From contig CAUZLF010000270.1 of assembly GCA_963580285.1 (NCBI GenBank), positions 521,501 to 585,500 on the forward strand: a DNA stretch of 64,000 bases, given 5' to 3'. The DNA comes from Lucinisca nassula. Its lineage: Eukaryota; Mollusca; Bivalvia; Lucinida; Lucinidae. Positions 55,206 to 64,000 of this stretch are shown in pieces. Below the pieces are notes generated by a model. The model did no database searches. It saw nothing but the letters and a program-made list of their open reading frames with translations, and was not told the DNA's origin. The first letter of the stretch is position 1. Each line of letters begins with the position of its first letter. The position numbers were made by a program, and so were the translations under genes.

Positions 55206-55515
55206 CCCCCTCAGTGGCTCAGTCGGATGCGCGTCTGACTGGTGATCCGGAAGACGCGGGTTCGACTCCCGCCGGGGCCGGCAACATTCTTTCGTGGAGA
55301 TTGATCATGAAATCTTTTCTACGGTCATTCTCTCCCTTCCGCTGATTCAAGAAGGGCAGTTGTCAGTTTCTGGCGAAAGAATGTTCACTGTACAGGTTAA
55401 CCGCTAACGTATAAGCCTGCGCAGGAAAGTGTTGATAGGTAAACTGACCGGCTCAAAAATGACCTAAATAGTGTTTACTGGGCCGTAAAACTCCAATACA
55501 AACAAACAAACAAAA
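55206..55515 (+). mobile_element. tRNA-derived SINE (family G), best copy
   Basis: Head GTGGCTCAGTCGGATGCG (A box) and GCGGGTTCGACTCCCGC (B box), close to a tRNA but with irregular anticodon stem pairing. Body with GTTGTCAGTTTCTGGCG, tail GGGCCGTAAAACTCCAATAC plus (CAAA)n. Confidence 0.88.
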
Positions 55516-55519
55516 GAGT

Positions 55520-56480
55520 CCTACTAATGTTAAAGATTTCAAAAATCGAAACTTGTTCTTGACTAATAAACTTTTAAAACAAGGCATTTACGAAGTTTTT
55601 TTCCACAGACATAATGAATTGATTGAAAAATATAATGTCAGCTTACAGATACTTCTGCAAAAAGGGGGTGTCGCAACCTGTATTTTATGGAGATTTGCTC
55701 TATAAATTAAATGAATTTTTAGGCAAACCTTTTTTTTCAGAGAAATTCGAAAAGACTATTATTCGTTATAAAAAAAAGTTGGGTACAGTTTGGAAATCAT
55801 GTGACAGACCGCAAGTTTGGTTTGGACTACTCAATTACACTGCGGCAGGTCAGGCGTCAGACTCAATGACGGCTTCGGCATAAATCTTTGTTAAAAGAGT
55901 GCTGAGGCCTGATGCTATGTCTGTTGCTGGGCCCACCGTGGTTAAACAAATGGTTTTCTTTAGCTCTGGTCAACAGCGTAAGGGGGATCGGCTAGAAGCC
56001 CTCATCTTTGCTTCATCTCAGTGTTTTTAAATTTGATTTATGACTATGTGATGATACACCGATTGAGTTAGGAAAACAATATGCAAACGGGAACAACGGC
56101 GACGATTCGTCCGGTACGAGATATTTCAGATCTTACACCCCCCCCCCTCTCCCTGCCCCCCTCCCCCACCCCACCCCCCTCGGGCATATTCTACTGACCG
56201 TTATAAGGCGGCAGTTTTGGTGTTGGTTTTTTATTGTTATTAATGTTGTATACCTGCGAATTTGTTGTGAGTTCTTGTTTGGTGTTTTCATAGTCTGATC
56301 ACCCCGTGTGTGGAAGAGAGGGCTGATTGTTCCATTTCATAAACACTCGTAAATTTTCTTGCTTTGTGGATGTTTCCTCTTCCTCTTGGTGTCGAGATTG
56401 GCTGTGTCTTGTGATTCAGGCGCTCCCTGGGTCTTGTTTTTATTTTTAGGACACATTTGATGTAAAGTTCTGCCATTGAT
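55520..56480 (+). mobile_element. Diverged Penelope-like element, 3' part
   Basis: RT C-terminal coding then a UTR that aligns only loosely (GATGCTATGTCTGTTGCTGG, GACCGTTATAAGGCGG). C-rich at 56137-56180. A different subfamily from the others. Confidence 0.75.
55522..55883 (+). pseudogene. Diverged Penelope-like RT C-terminal region
   Basis: Pattern conserved with 17562-18113: NKLLKQGIYEV, HNELIEKYN, then after a frame change near 55625 KGVSQPVFYGDLLYK, TIIRYKK and the ending AGQASDSMTASA, stop 55881-55883. About half the residues differ, so this ORF end is conserved across subfamilies. Confidence 0.75.
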
Positions 56481-56727
56481 CGATTTTACGTGTCCAAAAA
56501 GGCTTGATCGTACCTCTTCTCCTAGACTGATTCAAGATAGCCCTTCTTGGGGCAAGTTTAGTGATCTGAAATGAAATGGTTCTTTAAAAAATCTTCACTC
56601 CGCCAATATAATAAGTCAGATAAAAGTGTATTCATATCAGAACGGCTATTATGAAACTCTGGGGAAATATTCGCTTAGATTTCTAGAGGAAGGATATTTG
56701 TAAGGTTAGTTAGCTTAAATTAGTTAA

Positions 56728-57055
56728 ATTAGAGGTGTAGGCAATGATCAGGAATCGATAAAATAACCCAAAACCTCCTATCAGAGTCACCAAAGGGAAA
56801 GAATGAAACACGAAACAACCAAACACGAATGCCTTAATGGAATCACCACTAGCCAAAATGACCAATTGTACTTTCCGGTTTCAAAACTTTGGGGTTGAGT
56901 CACACTGATGAAGATTAAATAATGGAACGGTTAGCGTAAACGAATTCCACTCGTGGGCTTAAAACGATTTTACGTGGCCACAATCCTCGCCCAGAGACAG
57001 TTCATCAGAAAGGCCTCTGTGTCACTAAATTGGGTATAGTTACGTCTTAATAGGT
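56728..57055. repeat. Interleaved Penelope-like and repeat D fragments
   Basis: 56728-56876 Penelope-like 3' end (minus). 56877-56927 repeat D with CTGATGAAGATTAAATA. 56928-57005 another Penelope-like UTR piece (minus) splitting the motif. 57010-57055 repeat D remainder (TCAGAAAGGCCTCTGTGTCA). Confidence 0.7.
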
Positions 57056-57285
57056 TTACTTTTGTTATGGTTTGTCTTTGACTGTTTGTGTCGCTTATAT
57101 TATTTTATTCTGGATAGCATATTGGCCCTTTTGTGGGAAAGTAACTGTCCTTTTGGCTTTCCGCTATTTGTGTTTCCATTAGGGTCCGGGGTTTCGTGTT
57201 TGTGTTTTTTTCCCTTTGGTGTCTCTGATGGGAGCTGTGGGTTAATTCTATCTTTGATCATTGCCTCCACTTCTACTTTGGAGTC
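57056..57285 (+). mobile_element. Penelope-like 3' end
   Basis: TTTACTTTTGTTATGGTTTG to TGCCTCCACTTCTA. Confidence 0.8.
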
Positions 57286-57606
57286 CTTAAGTCGATCAGT
57301 TCCTTAAGTATCTTTACACTTTAATTTTCAGATCTGTTGGAGGGCATTTAAGTCACCGATAAGTTGAAGCCACGCTTTCCAATGCCGTCCTTCACTGGAA
57401 ACGCGCTTTTAGGGCCCTTTGACTGAAATTGCATGATGTTCGCGTTTGCTGGAAACTTTGACCAAAGATTATAGCAAATATGTCAGTATTTTGGCTGAAA
57501 AGTTCGAGCAATGTTTGCGTTTGCAAAAACTTCATACAATTTTTCAGCAAATATTATAAAGAATTAGAATTGCTTCAAGAGATAACATTTGCACATCTGC
57601 CAACTA

Positions 57607-57950
57607 CAGTCGAACTTCAATGGCTCGAACACCTTTGGGACCTCGAAAATCTGTTCGAGACAGGGGAAGTTCGAGCCACTGAGGTTACTGTCAGGAGGCA
57701 TATCGAGATATTTTAGACATCTTTTCGGTGTTCTATAATAAAATGTATGCTGTGTGTACTCATTAGAATCGCCTCATCGAGGCGATTCTAATGAGTACAC
57801 ACAGCATACATTTGCAAGATAAAAGACTAAAATCTCCTTAATTATCCCCCACTATTTCTTATGTAGAGGATTTCGCTAGGGGCTCAAGAATGGGTTCGAC
57901 ACATCCATGCTAAACGAGCCATCGGTGTTCGAGCCATCGAAGTTCTACTG
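57607..57950 (+). mobile_element. TA-flanked MITE (family M), copy 2
   Basis: Terminal repeats CAGTCGAACTTCAATGG / CCATCGAAGTTCTACTG, with TA on both sides (57605-57606, 57951-57952). Perfect central hairpin 57748-57812. About 90% like 27204-27549. Confidence 0.88.
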
Positions 57951-58309
57951 TAGATCCTGCCAACTGGATCCAGAATGCACAAGTGTCTTTTAGGTTTTGA
58001 ACGCTGAATGCATGTGTTAATGAGTATTGTTTTGATAAAGCGGTTCAAATGAATACCTTGATTTTATAGAACATCTAAAGATATCTTGAAATTATTCATA
58101 TTTTTCCCTGGCCTTGCATTATTAGTTTCTTAATCCACAGCTTCTAGTACTTTCCTTTGATGTTGGCAGTACTTATAAATTTTGATAAATGTATTGTTAT
58201 CATGTACTGATATCATGTACTGATATCATGTACAGTTTTGAATGGACCAATCAGCTGAGCTACAATTAAAATAGGAAAGGGCTTCTAGCTCTGCATGACA
58301 AAATTAACA

Positions 58310-58840
58310 TTGTCAGGGTATTCATTAAAATAGCCTCGCGGAGGTGATTTGAATGAGTACCCACATTCAAAATAGCTTTTACTTAATGGCAAACAGTGCA
58401 GATCCTGATCAGACTGCTCCTTCTGATCTGGGTCTGATCTGAGACTGATTTTTTGGTGTCCGAATAGTTAAGTATAAACGTGGACATTAACAAAATAATT
58501 TTTGCCTGACTGAACCAACTGAATTCTTCTGCTATTTTGTTTTGTTACATTTTCAGCCGTAACAATTAAACATTGTGGGTAATCATTAAAATAGCCTCGC
58601 CGAGGCTACTTGAATGAGTACCCACATTTAAAATGGCTTTTACTTAATGGCAAACAGTGCAGACCCTGATCAGACTGCTCCTTCTGATCTGGGTCAGATA
58701 TGAGACTGATTTTTTGGTGTCCGAACAGTTAAGCATAAACATGGACATTAACTGCCTCATCGAGGCAATTCCAAAAAGTACCCACAACATTTTTTTGTGG
58801 GATGAGGCGGTTCTAATGAATACCCACAACATACCTTTTA
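58310..58840. repeat. Hairpin and GATCAGA repeat relics
   Basis: Three imperfect hairpins (AAATAGCCTCGCGGAGG..., CGCCGAGGC, CTCATCGAGG) alternate with two near-identical blocks of about 110 bp (TAATGGCAAACAGTGCAGA..., 58386 and 58648). The 125-codon frame over this is not a gene. Confidence 0.6.
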
Positions 58841-59302
58841 ATGGAGAAAAACATATCCCTGAATTATCACAATACACTCCCGTTTTCAATTCCTCTGTAA
58901 CTGGTGCCAAACATTTTATGAAACATTTGCATGCAGCAAAAACACACATTTGGGTTCAAAGTACCAAAGTCCTTTCACTTGAAGGTTCAAGATTAAAATG
59001 CCCCAGTGATAAACATCAGGTTAAAAAAGCATGATCAAATAGCCTGTGGTCAGAAAGTAGAATTTTTGATTGGCCACATATGGCTACAGTTGGATTTAGA
59101 CCAATCAAATCCAATCGAATATTAATGAAGCAGAGAAGCTGGCAGTGTCCTTTCAGACAGGACAATCTATTTTCCAGACGGGGTAAATCAGGTCAAATAA
59201 AAAAATGAAATTAACAGGAAATAAAACAAATATACTTTAATAGGTTTTAATATTTGTATATCTATTACCTTTAAGTGGAAGCTACAATTAGCTGTGGATT
59301 AA

Positions 59303-59472
59303 AACAGATATATCCATTTGTTTTTGAGAAATATTGGTAAATATTTGTACTGATTGACATCTGTACATGATAATTAGACTCGCCCTGGCGGGCTCGTCAA
59401 ATTATCCTGTACAGATATCAATCAGTACAAATATTTCCCAATATTTCACAAAAAAATGGATATATCTATTAC
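59303..59472. repeat. 170-bp palindrome
   Basis: Arms of about 73 nt (AGATATATCCATTTG... and its complement) around GACTCGCCCTGGCGGGCTCG. Likely a palindromic MITE. Confidence 0.85.
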
Positions 59473-59570
59473 AAATCAGAGTGACTTCAAATACCCCAAT
59501 ATAGAATATAGAATAATTTAGTCGTCCCAAAAGGTGTCCGAGTAATTTATATTCGGCTATATTTTTACAG

Positions 59571-59732
59571 ACCATATCAACGGCCTCAAAACAGTCATGG
59601 AAATTAATCCAGGAACTAAAGAAGGTGACGTGATCACAGTACTATACCTCGGCGACAAACGACGACGGCGCGGCGTTTACGATGACCACTTAATCATGGA
59701 CACAAACACAACTTATTTTACTCTCAACTTCC
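59571..59732 (+). other. Candidate host exon, phase 1-1
   Basis: 162 bp between a strong acceptor (CTATATTTTTACAG, AG at 59569-59570) and donor GTAAGT at 59733. One frame is open throughout (53 codons plus split codons); the product includes MEINPGTKEGDVITVLYLGD and an Arg-rich stretch. Coding-like composition and symmetric phase 1 favour a real exon of an extracellular-type protein. Family not recognised. Confidence 0.5.
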
Positions 59733-59899
59733 GTAAGTTTCAGTAATCAAAACACTGAAGATACTGGTGGGTCGATGGTCTCTGCGTGTAGGCTGAGAAA
59801 ATAGTCCTGAACTTAGAATTTTCGTTCAACCCTTAAATTCAAACATTTTAAGTGTAAGCCTGGTAAGACGCCGCGTTATGTTGCCTTGTGTGGCGTCTG

Positions 59900-60440
59900 T
59901 TTATGTATATAATCTCGGGTTTCTAATTCACCAGGTAGGGACTATCATTGCACTGATAGCAGTGTGGATGTTCTCCAGTTTATTTATCTTTTATTTTATA
60001 ATATTTACTTTGCTGTCTGTGTTGCGGAAGGCCAAGACAGGCTTCCTACGTTATATTGGTTACCTAAACTTCATCAAAGACCATACAAAGCACGGTTTAT
60101 TGCAAATGCACGCTCTTGTACCGCCACTGGGCTCTCCAAGCTATTTAGTTCATGTTTTACTGCCATCAAAAATATGTAATAAAATATTGCGACAAAGTCT
60201 TCGAGGGATCGGGTGGAGGTCTTTTTTGGTCTGTGGGGGTTCTAATGAAGTTTTAAATAAATTGAAATCCATGCGTTTGTGTGCTTTAGGTCTGTCTACT
60301 TGTGATTTTGTCACCCTTTTCACTGCACTTCCTCGTGGTCCTGTAAAAGATAAACTTAATGATTTAATTGAATGGACATTTCATACGGAAGACTCCCTCT
60401 ATCTTGCATGTAATGTTAGAACATTTTTTATGCCCCAAAC
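59900..60440 (+). pseudogene. Penelope-like RT, N-terminal part (relic)
   Basis: Two frames: RLPTLYWLPKLHQRPYKARF then SKLFSSCFTAIKN (59964-60179), then ALGLSTCDFVTLFTALPRGP and VKDKLNDLIEWTF (60180-60420). The LPKLH motif is the Penelope-type RT start. It ends at SLTSKK, the same place where the 47849 copy begins, and is replaced by the array element. Confidence 0.75.
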
Positions 60441-61430
60441 TTCCCTAACTTCGAAGAAGTTGGAGGGGATTATTGCATCTGCCCCGTCCGTCTGTCCGTC
60501 CGTCCGTTATGCTGTAAGTACCTAGGTAAACTGCAGAATGGCTCGAGCTAGGATCTTCAAATTTCATATATGGCATGAGCATGAAAAATAAGCGGACCCG
60601 TATTTTTTTCTTTTCCGTCGGACTTGTCCTTGCGGAGTTATGCCCCTTTTTGACTTATGCATTGTGGCTATAGGGAAAACTTTTGAACAAAATATCTGGA
60701 GAACCGCTTGCGCTAGGCTCATGATATTTGCCATACTGTTTAGGTCAATTGTGTAAATGATCTGATTAACTTTTGACCAAATTCCGAAAACTTCTAATGG
60801 AGTTATGCACCTTTTTCGACTTAAGCATTGTGGCTAGCGGGAAATATTGTGAACAAAACATCTGGAGAACCGCTTGAGCTAGGCTCATGATATTTGACAT
60901 ACAGTTTGGGTCTAATGTGTAGATGACCTGATTAACTTTTGATGAAATTCCAAAAATATTTAATGGAGTTGTGCCCCTTTTTGGACGTATGCATTGTGGC
61001 TATACGGAAACCTTGTGAACAAAATATCTGGAGAACCGCTTGAGCTAGGCTCATGATAGTTGGCATACAGTTTGGGTTTAATGTGTAGATGATCTGATTA
61101 ACTTTTGACAAAATTCCGATAATATTTAATGGAGTCATGCCCCTTCTTGGACTTATGCCTTGTGGCTATAGGGAAACCTTGTGAACAAAATATCTGGTGA
61201 GCCGCTTGAGCTAGGCTCATGATATTCGGTATACAGTTTAGGTCTTATGTGTAAAAGACCTCATTAACTTTTGACGAAATTCTGAAAATATTTAATGGAA
61301 TAATGCCCCTTTTTGGACTTATACATTTTGGTTATAAGGAGACCACTTGAGCTAGGCTCATGATATTTGGCAGTCTGTTTCCTACTAAAGCATAGATGAC
61401 CTGGATAACTTTTGTATAAAATCTGTTAAT
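60441..61430 (+). repeat. Tandem-array element, 166-bp unit
   Basis: Starts with GTCCGTCCGTCCG. Landmark GAACCGCTT at 60701, 60867, 61033 and 61199, exactly 166 bp apart, plus a short fifth. Same period as 21720-22570 but a different sequence. Confidence 0.8.
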
Positions 61431-61490
61431 ATTTGACAGGTTAATTTTTAATGCAAATGATCATGAGGTACTGTTAACTGTCCCACTTAG

Positions 61491-62545
61491 GGTCGGTATC
61501 TCCGCTGGTGGATGATTCGTTCGTCTCCGTGGGTACCATCAGCTCAGTATCAGATACTGCGGTGTTGACGTCAGTACTAAAGTACTGATTTAAATAACTA
61601 TATTATATCATTAATTATTGCAGCATAAAATTCTAAATTTTCTAAAACTAAGACTGACTTGTCAGGTGAGACATGAATCTTAGCGGATTTTGGTTGCCAC
61701 TTTTTGTTTTAGTCTCGCTACTTTGGACATCTCCTTCCTGATGCCCGGGACTTCCGCGGGTTGTGGGCCATATTTCCTGATGTTGGTTCGGTGGGGAACG
61801 CTTATAAGTCATAGGGTAGGCGTCTCTTGCCTGATGCCTCCAGTTGACCTGTCTCATGAGCTACGTCGGTCGTTGTGTGCTCGGAGGGGGATGTGCTGTG
61901 TTTGCCGGGTCTTGTCCATCATCCGTTTCGGTTTCAGAACTTTGGGGTTGAGACACACTGATGAAGATTAAATATCAAAAAGGCCTCTGCGCCAATAAAT
62001 TTGGTATAGTTACGCCATAATTGCAACCATTGGGTCGGTATCTCTGCTGGTGGATGATTCGTTAGTCCGCGAGGGTACCATCTGCTCAGTATCAGTTCCT
62101 TAGTGCTGAGGTTCCTACTGCGGTGTTGACGCCCGTACTTAAGTACTGATTTAAATAACTATATTATATCATTATTTTTTGCAGTATAAAATTCTAAATT
62201 TTCTAAAACTAAGACTGACTTGTCAGGTGAGATTTGGCTGCCACTTTCTGCTTTATTTTAAATTTTGCAAGTCTCGCTACTTTGGACATCTCCTTCCTGA
62301 TGCCCGGGACTTCCGTGGAGTGTGGGCCATGTTTGCTGATGTTTACTCGGTAGGGAGCGCCTATAAGTCCTAGGGTAGGCGCCTCGTGCCTGATGTCTCC
62401 AGTTGACCTGTCTCATGTCGGTTTGTGCACGGAGGGGGGGGGGGGTGCTTTGTTTGCCGGGTCTTGTCCATCATCAGTTTCTGATGAAGATTAAATATCA
62501 GAAAGGCCTCTGTGTCACTAAATTTTGGTATAGTTACGCCTAAGT
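61491..62545 (+). repeat. Repeat family D, tandem pair with 542-bp period
   Basis: Landmark GGTCGGTATCTC at 61491 and 62033. Each unit ends in ACACTGATGAAGATTAAATA...GGCCTCTG and GGTATAGTTACGCC. The hammerhead-like motif is damaged in both (61952-61993, 62481-62516). A tandem terminal-repeat layout like the pLTRs of Penelope-like elements is possible. Confidence 0.65.
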
Positions 62546-62765
62546 TTTAATCATTTTGATAATAGGATTCTGCTTAAGCCGGCGCTAGAGGACGTGGCCT
62601 GTGCTGCACATGTCAGTACCGGTCATGAACCGGTTCAATAAAACCAAGTCTGCTTTTTTCGTTTATTTGGTGTCTTCGCTTCTGAATGATCTAACCATTC
62701 AGAACTTATTTGTAATATTCGTTGCAGTGAATTGTCTTGGTTGACTGTTTTTATGCTCCCCCCAT

Positions 62766-62812
62766 GTCTGTCTGTTTGTTTGTTTGTTTGTTTGTTTGTT
62801 TGTCTGTCTGCC
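62766..62812 (+). repeat. (TTTG)n/(TCTG)n microsatellite
   Basis: CTGTCTGTTTGTTTGTTTG continuing into CTGTCTGCCCG, resembling the start of the array elements. Confidence 0.9.
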
Positions 62813-63099
62813 CGTTACAAAAAATTAACCGGCATAAAAATGGCTCCCATTTGTTGGTGGGGGGCATTGGTCACTCACAGTGACACCTCGTGTTTCGTAA
62901 TGCCTTGCGCTCCATCGCTGATGCATTTTATCGTTTCCCGTGGCAAAATGAAAGTAGCAGTTCTTATTAACTACTGCAATTTGTTGGTAAACCAGTATAA
63001 ATCGTTTAGTTAAAGGCATAGATGTTTTTTTCACGTTGACATATAATTTGCGTGTATTAGTAACCGTCTGCGTCATTTGTCGCTTTTGAATTACAAAAC

Positions 63100-64000
63100 A
63101 AAAGTGAAGGCAATTGATCGGGAATCGATACAATTAAATCTCCGCTCCCATCAGAGACACCAAAGGGAAAGAAACACAGAGATGGAATAACTAGACCCTA
63201 ATGGCAACATCAATAGCGGAAAGCCAAAAGGACACTTTCTTTCCCACAAAATGGTCACTTGGCTATTAAAAACAAAATAATATAAGCGATACAGACACTC
63301 AAAGAAAAAACATAATGAAAATAAACTGCTACAGAAGGATCGCCTTGGAAGATCAGTTAAACGAATTCCACTGGTTGTGTGTGTGTGTGTGTGCGTGTGT
63401 GTGTGTATGGGGGGATTGAATCGATTTTACGCGGCCGCAGTCCTGGCCCTTACTTCAGTTGCAATGTAGACAAATAATTAGTCCCATAGGGGCTTGAAGA
63501 AACATATGAGCTGCATGATGCATCCACGCAGAGCTGCATCCGGCCCGCACACTAGTACTGGTAAACCGCTTAGAGGATCTAAGCATGTCCATGAATCACG
63601 GTGCGAGGCGGACCGTCCATGCTATTAAACCCTATTGGTTTCATTGGGCGACAGGGCTTGAGATGTCATTTCAACTCAGTGTCGGGTAAAAGTCCCACAA
63701 AATTGGGAGCAACGTCTCCAAAATGACCTTTACAGTTTTGACGGGGACGTTAAACCTCAAATCAAACAAACCAGTTCAGACCGCATGAAGGCCTCCTATT
63801 TCATCAGTGCAACATCTCCCAGAACACAAAAAACAAATAATCACAGACAAGAAACCACAGACAAGAAACCACTGAAAAGCTGGGGCAAAACTAAGAGGTA
63901 GAGCATCAGGCACCAATCAACATTTCATATAATTAAATCATCTCTGATTCTCAGTAAGCCCTTACACTGGAACTTTTATAGAATCTGAGGCCTGGCCCAT
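63100..64000 (-). mobile_element. Penelope-like 3' end, split by S1, runs off window
   Basis: 63100-63480 (terminus AAGTGAAGGCAATTGATC to GACAAATAATTA) and 63776-64000 (GTTCAGACCGCATGAAGGCC to AGGCCTGGCCCAT, where the RT ORF end begins). A TG microsatellite lies at 63375-63407. Confidence 0.85.
63481..63772 (+). mobile_element. S1 retroposon in the Penelope-like UTR
   Basis: GTCCCATAGGGGCTTGAAG to GGGACGTTAAACCTCAAATC plus AAAC. The target sequence AATAATTxGTTCAG resumes on the right. Confidence 0.85.

Noticed and set aside
58657..59034. 125-codon plus-strand frame
   Set aside because: Spans GATCAGA repeats and hairpin relics; the opposite strand has a similar long frame.

Overview
This window is TE-dominated metazoan nuclear DNA, with no prokaryotic gene organisation. 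The mix suggests a marine or freshwater invertebrate, most probably a bivalve mollusc (inference). It holds short-LTR Ty1/copia and Ty3/gypsy elements, a Penelope-like reverse transcriptase family with many truncated 3' ends, mariner copies, tRNA-derived SINEs, many palindromic MITEs, and tandem-array elements ending in GAGCTAAAAA. I could not name any intact host gene. A few weak exon-like frames are listed (11406-11593, 19112-19249, 44069-44191, 46139-46467, 59571-59732). Assembly gap: 10346-10368.

Layout. 1-3.3 kb: a 21-bp minisatellite, nested SINEs with target-site duplications (TSDs), and TTAA-flanked MITEs. 3.3-10.1 kb: a three-level nest in which a near-complete copia element (identical 112-bp LTRs, TSD TATTC) sits in a mariner transposase gene, and that mariner (perfect 26-bp terminal repeats, TA) sits in a MITE. 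10.8-20.8 kb: Penelope-like 3' ends, a second mariner shredded over about 6 kb, a 5'-truncated LINE, and tandem satellites of two related families, one carrying hammerhead ribozymes. 21.7-35.5 kb: tandem-array elements, SINEs and a dense cluster of MITEs with a recurrent internal hairpin. 35.9-41.3 kb: a 5.3-kb structure bounded by about 0.7-kb inverted repeats, one arm containing an insertion that the other lacks. 42-57.3 kb: more Penelope-like fragments (one copy keeps the RT core), a third ribozyme-bearing repeat, and two gypsy relics, one of the type with integrase ahead of RT. 57.3-64 kb: MITEs, a degenerate RT N-terminal fragment, a 166-bp array, a 542-bp tandem pair with a hammerhead-like motif, and a final Penelope-like 3' end split by a SINE.

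The most notable content is a set of short tandem repeats (about 260, 295 and 381 bp) that share a conserved box. Two of the families carry type-I hammerhead self-cleaving ribozymes with palindromic helix III. This matches the architecture of metazoan retrozymes, small retroelements thought to be mobilised by Penelope-like elements, which are abundant here. A 66-bp fragment inside an unrelated 30-bp array begins exactly at the predicted ribozyme cleavage site.
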